From Spirometra erinaceieuropaei (lineage: Eukaryota; Platyhelminthes; Cestoda; Diphyllobothriidea; Diphyllobothriidae), in the NCBI GenBank assembly GCA_902702965.1, contig CACRXP010000619.1, positions 219,591-283,590 on the forward strand: a stretch of 64,000 bases of DNA, written 5' to 3'. The translations under genes and the position numbers were made by a program. Positions 44,409 through 56,860 of this stretch are shown one piece after another (within the stretch, counting starts at the first letter, position 1; each line of letters opens with the position of its first letter). The notes beneath the pieces are model-generated. The model was not told the DNA's origin. It did no database searches and saw only the letters and a list, made by a program, of their open reading frames with translations.

Positions 44409-47254
44409 CATGTGCCCATGTTCTGAAAGTAGGTTGGGGGAGGGGGGGGGGACCGCGGCGGCGCTAAAGTAGTAGCGCTGGTTCTGAGAAAGTTTACCGG
44501 CGTAGTCAGTAGATCGCATCCGTTAAGAGTAGAAGAAGAATATGTAGAAAATGTGTGGTCGGTGTGCGCATATTCATGCGTAAATGCTGAGACATATCTT
44601 TGGATTAGAACGAAAAGTTCAAATATCAAACATAAATTAGGATTCTTCGCATTTTATGCTAAAAGCGACCAGAATTTTAAGTAAACGGTTGAATCAGTTG
44701 GTCTTGGGCCGATCGATCTTTTTTTTCTTTTGCTGCCCTGGCCTTCTGGCCGTTTTTTTGAATGTTGACGACATTGTGCGTTGCGTATCGTCACCTCAAT
44801 GGGACTCGGTTGCACCCGGGCTGCACCTTCGGGTGAGTTAGTTGACGAATCGTATTTTACTGGTATTTTTAAGCTGCATGTGATTGTCTGATCCTGGTCA
44901 CGGCGCAGGTAGTGTCGTAGAGCTTTGTAGATCGCAGGAAGGTCTAGATGCCTGTTGACGGATGGTACTCTGATGCGAACTAAATCAACGAATTTCTGAG
45001 GAAATGAGTAAACTAGGAACAGCAGAGGTGAGTGCTGATCAGCTTACGCAAGTACCAGAGGAGCACTGCCGAGTAAGTGAACCAAGCAAAAACATGCCAC
45101 TTAAAATTACCCAGAGACTGTTTGCTTGCTTAAACAGCAATAAACATACCCACAGCGATTGAGATCTCTCGAAGTAAAACGGTTATGTTATTGAAGTAAA
45201 CGCCGTTTTAAGTCTTGCCGAAGGACCATGAAATCACCAAAACTTGTGGACTACGCAGGTGTTGATGTTTTGGAATCTGTTCTGAATGAAAATGCGTGTG
45301 TGTTTACGGTTTACTGTCCCAGCTAGTGAAATCTGCTGCCGAACTCGGGAGTGCGAGTTGTGTGTGAATAACTGCCTCTTCGCTTGTCACATCAATCTGT
45401 CTACGGCCAGTGAAACTATTCACTCTCACGAATAGTGTGTGTGTCACGCACCTCACCCAAACAAGGCTGTATCTCACCCACAATCGTCAGTGAAAACGTA
45501 AAGTAAAGGCATGACACATGGATGAGATCTGTGCATCATGAAATGACAGCTATGCAGTTTCTGTAGATGAGTTCCCAACCCTGCTAATTTAGGCTGCAAA
45601 ATGCAAATGCAGAAACCCTAGAGACCCTGCCACCCCTTTCTGACTTCTTTCAGTTCTTGAAAGTATGTTGTTAGTAGGAGTTGAGTAAATTGACTGAGCA
45701 TTAGTACATTGAAAATCAAAATGTTTCACATCGTTTATCGTTCAGTACGTTAAAAATCTGGAAAATACGTTTCGTCCGTAGTCCACATCACTCCCAGAAC
45801 CTCTTACTGCTCAAATGGCTAAAATTCTCGATATTAGGTTGTCTACAAAGGCAGTCTTCCCCACTTTCCAACATAGAAATGAAATGCACAAACCTTAAGT
45901 TTTTCTCAGCCAACCTCATTGTCACACAAATCCATCTAAGATGGAGTTCGTCTAGTTGAAACTCAATGCTGACGTTGGAATTTTGGACGGTTAGTTATTA
46001 GCTGAGGGAGCTTAGTCGACTACTCACCTGACATCTACTATGCATGTTCGATTGCTTATAGAATTCAACAACACTCTGTCTTACATTGTTGCAACTGGAA
46101 GATGTGTTAAAGCATACTGGTAGATCTCAAATACAGAGGTCGACTGGTTCAACTGTTGCCAGGAAATCTGTTTTTAATGTTATCTTTCAGTAGGAGTGGA
46201 AAGCGTAATGATACACTGACGAAACCCGATCTACAGGGCGCCGTATGTACAGCCATGACTGCTTTTTAGTTGAAAATGCACTTGCCGACGGGAACAATGA
46301 CGATTCCGTAGAGAATTATCGGGATCAGGGCTTGCGCATTTATAGTCCTTGGGTCCTTGGATTGTATCAGTGTACTGATGATGGGTACTTCTGAATACAC
46401 AAGCTACATGCAGCGACGTTGATTCAGATCATTCTACGGTAAGCAGAAGCAGATTCATCAATGCGATCCAACATATGGCCAGTTTATCGGTGATGTATTC
46501 AGGCTGGCTACGATCACAGAACTGTCAATAATCTGGAGACTTGCATTGGCTCGAATGCAGGTGCGCACATCTATCAATTCGGGAGGAGAAGTGAAACACT
46601 CAAAGCTCCAGTCAGCGTCAGGAAAAGGTACTTATATGCCGGTGGCTAGTTTGATGGCTTTGGTCAACGGCGACTGTGGAACCTGTGTAAAGTTCTTCTG
46701 AGCGCATAGGACCGGGAGGACTGGAGTAGACAGCAAGATTGAGACTTTGAAAAAACTCGCAGAAGGGACAACATTAACTTCAGGGCACTTTGATAGACAG
46801 TACTGGCGTATTTTGAATGAAGATTAAGTCCACTTCGTAGCAATGCTACACGACAGTAAAGAGACGTTTGTTGTCTAATTGTCGTTATTTAATTTGGATT
46901 TAATTTGCTCAATCTAGGCGACGCACTTAAAATCTGATTCTGAATTTCGACCAGTATCTATTAGAGTAGGAATCAGGCTACAGTAGACCTTTGAGGTTAG
47001 GATTCATGCTATAGTAGCGTCTTTCATCCCATGGATAGCGCGTTTTCAGTTTACTGAAGGTGATTGCTTCTCTCAAGGATTATGCGTGATTAACAGTTCT
47101 CGTCTCGGAATCCCCTACCAGAATCAGCATTTTTTGGTTGCTGCCTCTCCATCGTATCGCAAACGACTTTGGAAATTCTAGAATGTTTTGGTCGACAAAA
47201 ACTACTTATAAGCTAATATAAAGAAATGATTGCTACACCCGTGTAGCTACCCGT
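44409..47254. other. Unassigned stretch, about 2.8 kb
   Basis: The intron sequence has no exon or repeat that I recognise. A CTGATGATGG word at 46375-46385 lacks a following GAAA and is not called a ribozyme. Confidence 0.4.
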
Positions 47255-47425
47255 GCAGCATGGCGACCGCATCCTATAAATACTGCGACTTCCTGTACAC
47301 GAGCCACCCTTTTCTGCAACTGTCTCTGATGATGGATTCAAGAGAGAATCCGGAACGTCAGGCGAATAAAGCCATTGTTCCAGCGATCGCTTCTTCTTCT
47401 GCTCAGAATCAGTTATCTTGATGAA
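47255..47425 (+). mobile_element. Solo PLE end (family A) with hammerhead
   Basis: It has the shared non-coding PLE end: GCATCCTATAAATACTGCGA, CTTCCTGTACACGAGCCACC, the hammerhead, then GGCGAATAAAGCCATTGTTC. The same order occurs at 36.3-36.4 kb (minus strand). No coding sequence remains beside it. Confidence 0.75.
47322..47363 (+). ncRNA. Hammerhead ribozyme-like motif, family A
   Basis: Stem I GTCT (47322-47325) pairs with AGGC (47360-47363). CTGATGA (47326-47332) is the exact conserved core. Stem II GGATTC/GAATCC is perfect over six pairs. GGAACGTC (47352-47359) has A13 changed to G and gives the loopless ACGT stem III and C17. There is one core change, so activity would be reduced or lost. 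Confidence 0.72.
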
Positions 47426-50400
47426 TGATGTCAGAACCGTCCTAAGTATTATTTTGGATATAGCGCAGGCAAATAATTTTTTTCCGGAAAAAAACATAAA
47501 GTAATCGTCACTAGCCTTTATTAGCACTTGATGAGCGACTGGTTAAAATATGGAACATAGTAGATGGCAGACAAACGGTTAGAAAGCAAGCGATGCGGCG
47601 TACGCGAACTTTGCCGCCTTAAGCTGAAATCTTCTTCATAAACCTGACGCGCTTGAAAACAAACAAATTAACTTTCACGTAGGCTGTCGCGATGACTACC
47701 TGATTTTCTCAAGAAACCAGTTGGGTGTTAAATTTGCCTGCATCCTGTAAGCGTGTTCATTCTTTGGATTCTGGGATCAGGTACTCGCCGTTGGCAAAAT
47801 GACCTTGAATTATTTGCATTAGCCAATGGGGATGCGGGTAGTAAATTGATTTAACTCCTCCTCCATGGTGTTACGCATGAGCTATTCTCTGCTTCCAACT
47901 AAAGAAAATCCTAGATCTCTGCTCATCCAGTGAATTCGCATTTTTTGGCGCTGAAATCAAAGTCAACCTGCCTGTTTGCATTCGCAGTGAGAAGTCCTAG
48001 AAGTTTTGATCGAGAAAACCTGTTGTTCTTGATCGACAACATCTTTATAGGATGTTACGTAGATTATTTGTTAAAAGCAGTCAGCAAGTTTTGAGAGAGG
48101 AATGCTATAGTCACTCATATCTTCAGCCATACGTGTTACTGTAAATAGGATTAAATGAGACAGTCATTTTTACTGCCTTTCATGATGAGCCCGGGTGTAG
48201 ATCCGAAAAGCCAAGCGAGTAATGTGATTGTTTTAGCGCTTGAGTCTTTGATTCTCAGATAGGATACTGTCGATTGCATGAGATTTAACCGCAAAGTATC
48301 ATAAACGGAAAGCTGAGAGTTTATTCATTACATCGGAATCTTCTAACTCCTGTATTTCAGTCGGACATCCATGTTTACGAGCTACGCTGGCGAGGCTAGG
48401 GGCTGCCTCGCGTAGGTTGGAAGTTTTCTTGTTAATGCGCGGACTTCCAACGGGCCAAATCATGTCTGTCTGCTACGCGCTTGAGAATTACTGCCTTTTC
48501 AGACAAAGTACCCCAGACTGCAATTTAAGGATAAACATTTTTATCATAATCTAAGTTAGTCCTGTCAACAACGACTGTCAGAATGGCACACACTTTGCAA
48601 ATATCTTAATAACTGCATATTATCTGTCAAAATAAACTCCGATCACTTAAAACGTCAACCGAATAATACCTCTTAGTCCGACACCTACCACCCCCGGGGT
48701 GCGATTATTTTGCCCTAATTTACTCACGGAAAGACTCACGCATTTCCAGTAAATAAATCAGTGCACGTGTTTAAATCATTGCAGAGATCCACACCATGCT
48801 TGTGCTAAGCATAAGCGTTTAGGGTAACGTTAGAAACCGCATTCCTATGGGTGCGATTACTCTACGCAGTTTATTTTACTCAGATATGAGGCATTCGGCA
48901 GAACGTGTTCGTGTATTGAGAAGAGTGATTATTTCTCAGCGTAAGTTTTGACGTCAGACTTTTAGACCCCTATCTTATTATGCCTGTGCATAATCTAAAG
49001 AAAGCGTAAGCAGTATGATTTATAGGTGTCGAAAATCCCTGACAACCCATCGAGTGGTTCCTGTTGTTATATAGCATGGACGGCGTGGAATCATCATGCA
49101 ACGGGTGGAAGATACTCAGGAAAGCTGCAGATGTAGCAGGGGTATGTCCAGTCTGCCTAATCCTATGCAACGTCTTTATGTTTACTAAGAAGAAAAAGGG
49201 CCAATAAAAATAAATATAAACACATTCTGTGGATGAAACATGGATAACATATTCAGGGTTGTAAATAAGTACGAAAACTCGAAGAACTTAATTATTGCCG
49301 GGAGTGGTCTGCATCGCAAACTATTAATTTCGCAACCGAAAGAGTACAGAACAGCAAAGTGTTTTTTACATGAACGTCTGTTTGCGGAGACAGTAAGGTG
49401 GTAAAGTCAAATGATCCCTTTTCGCAAGAATGCTAGGAATTTTTGTATCTACAGTTCTCGAATTCTGCGTCGATGTAACGTAAAGGAAATCGGTTATGAG
49501 CTCCTGGGGAAGAAATGGAAACAATTGCTTTTCTGCGCTACCACAGTCAGGATTCGTCAGCCAAAACGCAACCTCAGATAGTAGGGGCGACAATGTTTCA
49601 GTCGTTACCAAACGACAGTTTTGATGCATCATCGAAACATTTATGACGCAGCTCAGCTCAGTTAAAGAGAAAAGGGAGGCTTTCCTATTTCAGCCCAACT
49701 CATACTGTGCTTGCGGATTCATTGACACTTATGGGCGAAAGCTCATTAAGCCAACAAAAAGGCAACTGACTGGGTCAGTTGAGATCTTTTTTAAGTAGCT
49801 CTTAATGTCAGAAAACGGAATTTCGTCCTAATATATCACTAATCATCTCCTGTTTAGTGGACGCTATTGACCTTAGTCAGCCTTACGTCTACATCGTTAA
49901 CTCCGGACCACGTAAAAAAGCCTACCTACGGAGGGCGAAACCTGACTTTTTCAAAAACCAGATCTCGTAAATCTGATTATGCCCTGGTAAAACCTAGCTT
50001 CTTGATCAGCACATTCCGTTGTGTAATATACTGTTCTTCTCCTATTCTGTTATGCTGTAAATGATATTTTGCATCGAGTAGGTTAGGCTTTGTAGCTACA
50101 ACGTCATTAATATTATGTGAATTTTGTGACTGAAGTAAACCTGTTGTGCATGCAGTACTTGCTATTCATTTCACGCAGCCAGAACAAGCAGTTGATAAGC
50201 CGTCGTCAAAGTTTTGATACAAGTTAATCCTATTCCTCTTGTTCATTTTAGCCTTATACTGGGTCAAACTGTTTCTCTTTCTTGAATAATATTCACCAAT
50301 GATTGTAGCGAATACTTCAGAGGGATTACCGACGAGGAATGCAAGCAGGTTACGTCTCTTCCTAATAAGACTTTTGGCTAGTAGCCATGTTGATAGTGCA

Positions 50401-51317
50401 ATGGTCGTTTCAAGCGGCTATATGGGCGAGTACTGGCTATCACAGGACAAAGTAAAAGCGATTTTCTTTCAAACCACGTTGTAGAAACTGTTAGCTTATC
50501 CGAAAGTTTCAAAAACCTGGGTAAATGTAGTCTCCTAGTTTATCCTGTCTCGTGACAGCGTCGGTAAGTATTGCTTTGAAAACCGCGCACAACCTATGGT
50601 TCAATGTTTAGACAAAACTGCATCATCTAAAAATTCCATTTTTTTGATTAATTTTTTTTACTTTATCGGAAAGAATTGTCTTCATTTGGTCGCAGAATAT
50701 TTGGAAGGGTATCGATTTGTTCGTAAACTTCCTTAGAAAATTTCTCTTATTAAGCTCCTCGAAATATCCTTTCGGCTAGCTGACCCTTAAACTGCTGTTC
50801 GGATGCCATTACTAGTTTGGTTAATAATTTTTTCCAACCAGATTTTAAAAAGCATTCTCGTTGTCGCACAAAGTTTCTCCCCAGAGATTAGCAACCACCG
50901 CCTACGCAGGAGAGCTAGGTTTCTCAACTGTGCAGCACGAATGTCACCCATCGTTGGCTGGCTAGAACTCACTCTTCGTTCAAATCTCTAGTATTTTGTA
51001 AACTATGAATAAGGATTTTTGCGGTCATGATAATATCCAGCACGATTATCATTATTTGATTGCTAGATTTCGGACAGAATGGTGGCCACTTCGGGGGTCT
51101 TTGGTTGCAAGCTGCGCTTGTGGTCGATTACGCTGTTCTGGTCTCAAGTACAAGTGCAATGTGGACATTGCAAGGGAAGTAAGTCGGAGGAGGAGACTGA
51201 AGTCGTTAGTTCGAAAGTTGCCAAAGCTAAAACGGAAAAGGGTAACCGGATGTTTTATTTTGAAGAGGTTTAAAGGTTCCATTTGGATTTAGGTTTTGGA
51301 TGGCTGTTTACGTTCAA
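47426..51317. other. Unassigned stretch, about 3.9 kb
   Basis: No exon, domain or repeat relationship could be supported. Open frames are at most about 105 codons and without motifs. Confidence 0.4.
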
Positions 51318-51475
51318 ATTTGGTGTTTTGGTTGGGGTTAGGGTTAGGGCCATGGTTAAGGTCAGGGTTTTGGTTACGGTTTAGGTTAAGGTTTGGGTTA
51401 GGGCGAGGATTTGAGTCAGAGTTAGAGTTAGGCTTAGGGTTGGAGTTGGTTTAGGGTTAGTGCGAAGTTTAGGCT
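51318..51475. repeat. Interstitial telomere-like tract (TTAGGG-like)
   Basis: GGGGTTAGGGTTAGGG (51334-51349) is followed by many variants: GGTTAAGG, TTTAGG, TTTGGGTTAGGGC, GAGTTAGGCTTAGGG, TTTAGGGTTAG. TTAGGG is the usual metazoan telomere repeat. The orientation is G-rich on the plus strand. Confidence 0.75.
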
Positions 51476-51734
51476 AAGCGTTAGGTGTATAATTACCTTA
51501 AGCATTAGATCTAAATTTGCGGTTACGATCACGTTCACCATTACATTTGGTATACTGCCACCCCGAGTGTCCCGCCGGCCAGGGTTTTGCAGGAATTCTA
51601 GGCTTCCCTCAATTTCACGCAGATTTTTCATACATCAGGTTGGCTTCTCCGTTTCAGCCTCGGCTGCTGTCTCCACTAACGATTTCAGCATCCCGCTAGG
51701 GCTTATTTTACTTTCAATACCTAGGTTTCACCTA

Positions 51735-52712
51735 GAGTAGGTAGGCTAACTCATGAAATGCCAACGGAAATTTCGAAATGCCTTTTCATTTCGAAAAGAT
51801 TAATTAAGTAGGGTTGTAAAAATAGTCAGCCCGAAGCATATTTTTATAATACTTCAGTTACCGCAGGATACCGGCTTTCGAATGAACTTAGTTCCGGCTG
51901 CATGTAAAACCTATCCTCTGCAAAAAATGATTAACTAAGTGGCGTGCATGTTTCTCATTGATGTTCGATGCCCCTAAGAGTCCAATTAGAATTTATGAAA
52001 AACATGCATTAACATGTTCATTCATTCGCTCATTTGATAGAAGATTGCGTCTTCTTCCAATTTTGTGCTCGAAATAAGGTTATTTGTCAGTTTTTAAAAA
52101 CTTTCCCAATTTCCAAATAATTTTGAACCTACTCTGCCGCCACACTTGCAGTCAGTATTTCAAACTACGAGACATGTATTTTCCGCGTACGTAAAACCAC
52201 ACATTTATCTACTGTATTATGAGGAGACCATAAGGGGTTCGTTAGCATTGTATTTGATCCATATTGTTAACTTGCAAAGCCACATTGGCAAATGCAGAGG
52301 CATTACGTTTTATGAACGGCCATTTCACTGTATTAAAAAGTCTCACAATTAGAAACCTTTTAAAACCGGATTATACCCTTCTTTCGAGTAAAAATTTAGA
52401 AGAAGACACAAGTTTCTACCAAATGCTCACAAGAATAAATATTTTTGTTCATGTTTTCCATGGAATATAATTGGACTTTTAGGGGGAATCGAAAACCAAT
52501 GAGAAAAATTCTTACTACATAACTAGTCAGTTTTCACAGAGTGTAGTTTTGCGTGCAGCCGACAGGAAGTTCGTTCAAAGGCCGGCATCCAGAAGTGACT
52601 AAATTATTATAAATTATATTGCAGGCAAATTAGTTTTACAACCCTAAGTAATTAATCTTTTCGAAACGAAAACGCATTTCAGTTGACATTTCATGAGTTA
52701 GCACACCTACTG
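51735..52712. mobile_element. Foldback MITE copy 7 (longest)
   Basis: 978 bp, ends GAGTAGGTAGGCTAACTCAT and GAGTTAGCACACCTACTG, with TA at 51733-51734 and 52713-52714. It contains all family blocks in both arms and a core with CCGCGTACG, ACTGTATTATGAGGAGACC and GGTTCGTTAGC. It is the most complete copy and the best starting point for a consensus. Confidence 0.9.
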
Positions 52713-52714
52713 TA

Positions 52715-53289
52715 TACTTGGGATGAGGTCAACGTAACAGGATGTGAAATGAACTACAATCACACACACAGTAGTTTCGAGTCATCAAATGTTAGAAGTC
52801 AAAGGGCGGTGAGAGTTAGTTTATTCTGTACTCAGGGGAGGATGTCGTGAGTTGGCTGTTTGCCTGGCTCCGAGCAAAACGTCCATTCGAGAGAGCGTCA
52901 GTCGCCGTGTGATGTTCACGCGCGTGTTATATGTCCGTGTCGGCTTGAGGGAATGTGTAGCTGAATGCTAGATATAATGTTGGTTGTTTTTAGGTCAGAG
53001 TCGGGGGAAATGATAACAAGGGCTCACGGGTAACAAGCCAGGCAGTCCGACGCTCGGTAGGCGGTGAACGTTTGTGTGTGCAGCCTTGGATCATTATGGC
53101 CGCCCCAGCTCAGGCCGGAGGGGTTAGACTGGTTGTGGCAGTCGTCGATTGACAAAGGGGCCCTGGAGCGGTTGCTAAATGCCTAGCGTTGCCTATCCTC
53201 TGCGGATTAGACATGTGTGGCACGCGTAAAAGGACTGTTGAGCAATGTCATTCATTGCTTCCGAGCTCACCTCTGATTGTTTTGACCAG
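52715..53289. other. Unassigned stretch
   Basis: G/T-rich on the plus strand. No exon is supported. It may be partly LINE-derived sequence upstream or downstream of the adjacent fragment. Confidence 0.3.
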
Positions 53290-53735
53290 ATACAGAGTGA
53301 GGTAGGCACTTCAGCATTATGTAAATATAAATGACTTTGGGATTAACCATGGCACGGTTCAAATCTCTGGAGATGAGAATTTTTATGCGGTTTTTCTGTA
53401 ACTTATAACTGCTTAGGGATCCAGGCGTCCAGTAAATGAGGGATTTTTTCATAGCTTCCTCTCCTTGTTGTCTTACTTCTTTAAGGACAGAGTCAACCAG
53501 CGGGTTCTACTAGGTGGTCTTCTGCGTCTGATTGGGCAGTGGTTGGAGATGAGGTTGTGGACTATCTCTTTAAACTGCCATCAAATCTCTTCAGTGTCGT
53601 CGGAGAATGTGGATGCAAAGTCGCGCCAAATATTTGGTCGGGAATCGAGTGGTTATGCAGGCAGAGAGAATAAGGTGTATTCCCACATGAGAACCACGTG
53701 GTCACTCTGACCTAATGGGGGTGGGACAATTCATA
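53290..53735 (-). pseudogene. Non-LTR retrotransposon (LINE) endonuclease fragment
   Basis: The minus strand from 53735 encodes VPPPLGQSDHVVLMWEYTLF, where the SDH motif is the catalytic end of an APE-type endonuclease. RPNIWRDFASTFSDDTEEI, WQFKEIVHNLISNHCPIRRR and RPPSRTRWLTLSLKK follow. This is the order seen between endonuclease and reverse transcriptase in CR1/Jockey-like LINEs. In-frame stops show it is dead. The reverse transcriptase is not present in the window. Confidence 0.65.
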
Positions 53736-54032
53736 ACGCCGATGTTATCAGACGACTTAATGAACACAAAATCTCCCTTTCAACTTTTCATTTATCGGTG
53801 CACTTCTAGGACGATTTGTGACTCCTAGGGAGATTGAAGGCGTTCGCCTATATTTCCCCTAAGAAACTGAACTGAGATACGTCATCAATATAATATAATT
53901 CACATCGACAGCGGACATCGTCACTCACGAAGGCCGAGCTGCTGCAAATGGCCCCTCTCGATGACAACTCTCGGGCTTTGTGAGAACAATAGTTAAAACC
54001 GATAAGCGTGTCATACGTGCATAAAACATATA

Positions 54033-54377
54033 ATGCTGACTGTCGCAAAGGCTATTTTGTACTTGCTGGGTTGTTTGTCATTGCCTAGCAGTTTTCGTTG
54101 CACGCTGTTTCAGTTATCGGATGAGTACCTCAAAAGTATAGCGGTCACCCGGGAGGAGAATAGCGGATTACAGTCGCATGTGTGCGATGAGGAGCAAAAT
54201 ACACTGGCGAGCGATATTCCACCGGAGCAGTCGGGAGGAAAGCAAGTAGTAAGGCAGATTATTAAACGTGGCAAAAGGCCTATCGGACATATTGGCAGAC
54301 AAAGTGGGTACTTGACGACTATCGAGAACATGGAGAAAGAAATAAGGGAGCCATACTTACAGTTTTCCGAGCCCTGA
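54033..54377 (+). CDS. Possible secreted peptide precursor nested in an intron
   Basis: A 114-codon ATG-initiated frame. An in-frame TAA at 54003 precedes it. Residues 1-23 look like a signal peptide (MLTVAKAILYLLGCLSLPSS, then FRC). The mature part is hydrophilic. Residues 74-90 read RQIIKRGKRPIGHIGRQ, with dibasic sites at 78-79 and 81-82. The PIGHIGR segment could give an amidated PIGHI peptide if cut at KR and at the single Arg after Gly. AATAAA lies 61 bases after the stop. These are features of neuropeptide-type prohormones, but I recognise no named family. It lies on the same strand as the host gene, within its 14.3 kb intron. A chance ORF remains possible. Confidence 0.42.
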   Translation: MLTVAKAILYLLGCLSLPSSFRCTLFQLSDEYLKSIAVTREENSGLQSHVCDEEQNTLASDIPPEQSGGKQVVRQIIKRGKRPIGHIGRQSGYLTTIENMEKEIREPYLQFSEP

Positions 54378-54437
54378 AGATCTGGAAACTAAAACACTCA
54401 GTCTCGCGCTTATGCACTGTATGCCGCAGCTGCAGCA

Positions 54438-54443
54438 AATAAA
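54438..54443 (+). terminator. Polyadenylation signal AATAAA
   Basis: A canonical hexamer 61 bases downstream of the stop of the 114-codon frame, consistent with a short 3' UTR. The hexamer alone is weak evidence in AT-rich DNA. Confidence 0.35.
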
Positions 54444-55315
54444 TACGGTTATTCTGCAAAAAGGCGAACAAGCAATGTCTGCCGGATAGCAGACTTTTCC
54501 TCAACCGTTTTCACAACTTTGAAGTGACCATATTTAAACAATTCGTCAGTAAAAACTGACGATGCAAGTTAATTTAAGAAAGGTCAAATACACAGTTTAT
54601 GATCTTCGCTTCTGCAACCCAATATTAATGTTGGCAAGAGTGCGTGGGATTTTGATACGTCGGAGCGCTGCGGCACATCATGAATAAAATCCCTTAGTGT
54701 GCATTTCGTGCCAGTCATCAGGAGGGGTTTACCTGTCAGCTCTCGATCGAGACTGGGCAGTAGAGAAGTGGACGGTGACATTTGGTGTCAAGCGCTAATG
54801 GCGTTCGCGGTCTGACGACAGCCAGGTGTCCACCTTAAGTCCCGGGGGGCTTAACTTCAGTATCATGCACTTCAACACTAGCCAGCGTCGACAGCGTTTC
54901 TCATTAAGCGTATCTTGACAAACAAAAACTGATGCAGCGAATTCACCCTATTAAAAGTGTGCATTTTAATACAAGAGTTGGGAATTCTGCAGGCAACTAC
55001 GTAAAAATTAATTGGCCCCTTTAAATGCTTGTGATGTAGTTGACGTGTAAATAAAGGATTTTAGGATTACAGCAAGAGTCAGATTGTCTTCATCGAAATT
55101 GATCGGGGTTAACCTTGAAAAGAATGATAACGTAAACGTCTGGACAACAACTCAACAACAAAAACGTCCATGTTACAGTTTTCTCGTAAAATGTCGGATG
55201 CAACCCCCTTTTCTGAGTGACAGCATATTTCTAGCTTTATAATAACTTCATCCTAAAGCAGCAGTTTATCTCAAGCTCTTTGGGATCATGTGTAGCAGTA
55301 ATCATTCTGAATATA
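54444..55315. other. Unassigned stretch
   Basis: Nothing is recognised. Confidence 0.4.
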
Positions 55316-56136
55316 TTGTAAGTGGGCTTCCTCATGAAATGTCAACCGGAATTCCGAAATGTGTTTTGGTTTTGAAATGATTAATTAAAAGGGGCTGTAA
55401 AACTGTTTATCATACAGCATAATTCCTATCGATTTTCAGTGCCCTTAAATTTCCTTTATATTTCATTTAAGACATGCATACAAATATTCCATCTTTTGCT
55501 CATTCGGTAGAAAATTACGTCCTCTTCCCATTTTATACTTAAACGAAGGGTAAAATTCGGTTTTAAAAAGATAATTGATTGTGAGATTTCTTTAATACTG
55601 TGAAATGGCCGTTGATAAAACATCACGTCTCTGCATTTGCTAATGTTACCTGCAATGTTCACAATAAAGCTCAAATCCACCATTAAATTTTATGAACCTC
55701 ACATGAGCTCCTTATACTACCGTAGAAAAATGAATGGCTTTCTGTACGCTGGAATTGACGGCTTGTAGTTTGGAAACCCTGAATACACGTGTAAAAGCAG
55801 GTCGGAGTTCAGAGTATTCTGGGATTGGAAGATTTTCGAAAACCGGATTATACCATTCCTTTGAGTAAAAACTTGAAAGAAGACGTAATTTTTTCCGAAT
55901 GAATAAGAGTTTGAATATTTTTATTCATGTTTTCGACGAAATATGATTGACGTTTTAAGGGCACCGAACATCAAAGAGAAAAATTCATGCTTCTGTAGTA
56001 ATCATTTTTTGCAGAGTATTTCGCACGAAAGTCGACATTCTAAGGTAACTGAATAAATATAGAATTATTCTTCACGATTATTAAGTTCACGACCCTACTA
56101 AATTAATCAATTCAAAGCGAAAACCCCCACCCACTG
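55316..56136. mobile_element. Foldback MITE copy 8 (diverged, partly deleted)
   Basis: The left end TGTAAGTGGGCTTCCTCATG, AAATGTCAACCGGAATTCCG is followed by a jump to the CGATTTTCAGTGCCCTTAAA block, so most of the outer left arm is deleted. The right arm runs to GCGAAAACCCCCACCCACTG with TA outside. It has lost the GTTGACATTTCATGAG segment. Confidence 0.8.
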
Positions 56137-56754
56137 TACGTGGGGAAGTCTATGAGGACGCTGAAGGCGTGCCGTGGTCACTGAACGCGGGTCCACGGCA
56201 TCGGCCGGGAGTCACTATTTACCAATTGCTCATGCAGCTGAAAGGATCGGCTACCGTTTAAGCGCACATAAAACATTGTTTACAGAGTATACACTGAGCA
56301 GCCGACTACTGTGGAGGGATCGAAAAAAAGACCAAGAGCGCACGTACGTGGGCAGGTTCTTACCTTGAAGCGAAAAGGTGATAGATCATATATCTTCGTA
56401 CACTGCCTAAGAAGTAATCACCAGTTTAACGGTGACAATGTACAAGTACTCCGCCGAGCCGAGAGCAAAATGACAAGTGTGAGGACGAAACACAAGACCG
56501 GCATATTTGACGCAATTTGATCAACCATAGAAACGACCTACCAACCCCAAATGGGGTCAGTAGACACTACTTGCACACGAAAAAAGGACCACTGTGATGA
56601 GGAAGTGAGACAGCTTTAAGCCCTTTATTTCCCACCTTTTCCTATCGACAATAGTGCGCCCAAGCACGAGTGTGAAAAGTCAGAAGATTAAGTCATCATT
56701 CCAGGTGATAGGCCGTGGCATCTCCTCCCATATCGCGTTCATAATTCCTCGAAG
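56137..56754. other. Unassigned stretch
   Basis: No exon or domain is recognised. Confidence 0.4.
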
Positions 56755-56801
56755 ATGACAGACACTAAAAGAAGACGCGTCCACGGACCAAGGTTTATTT
56801 C

Positions 56802-56845
56802 CACTGACGTTTCGGATACATTCTCGCCTCCATCATCAGCATGCC
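56802..56845 (-). ncRNA. Hammerhead ribozyme-like motif, family A, core intact
   Basis: The minus strand has CTGATGA (complement of 56833-56839) and GAAACGTC (complement of 56806-56813), both matching the conserved core exactly. Stem II is only GGA/TCC plus one inner pair. Stem I is partly mismatched at its first pair. It is preceded on the plus strand by GGTTTATTTCC, the decayed form of the PLE end word GCTTTATTAGCC, so it is a solo PLE end. Confidence 0.6.
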
Positions 56846-56860
56846 ACGGTGGTGATTTCT

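Noticed and set aside
46370..46420. CTGATGATGG word that could begin a hammerhead
   Set aside because: No GAAA core or paired stem II follows at the right distance, and the surrounding PLE end words are missing.
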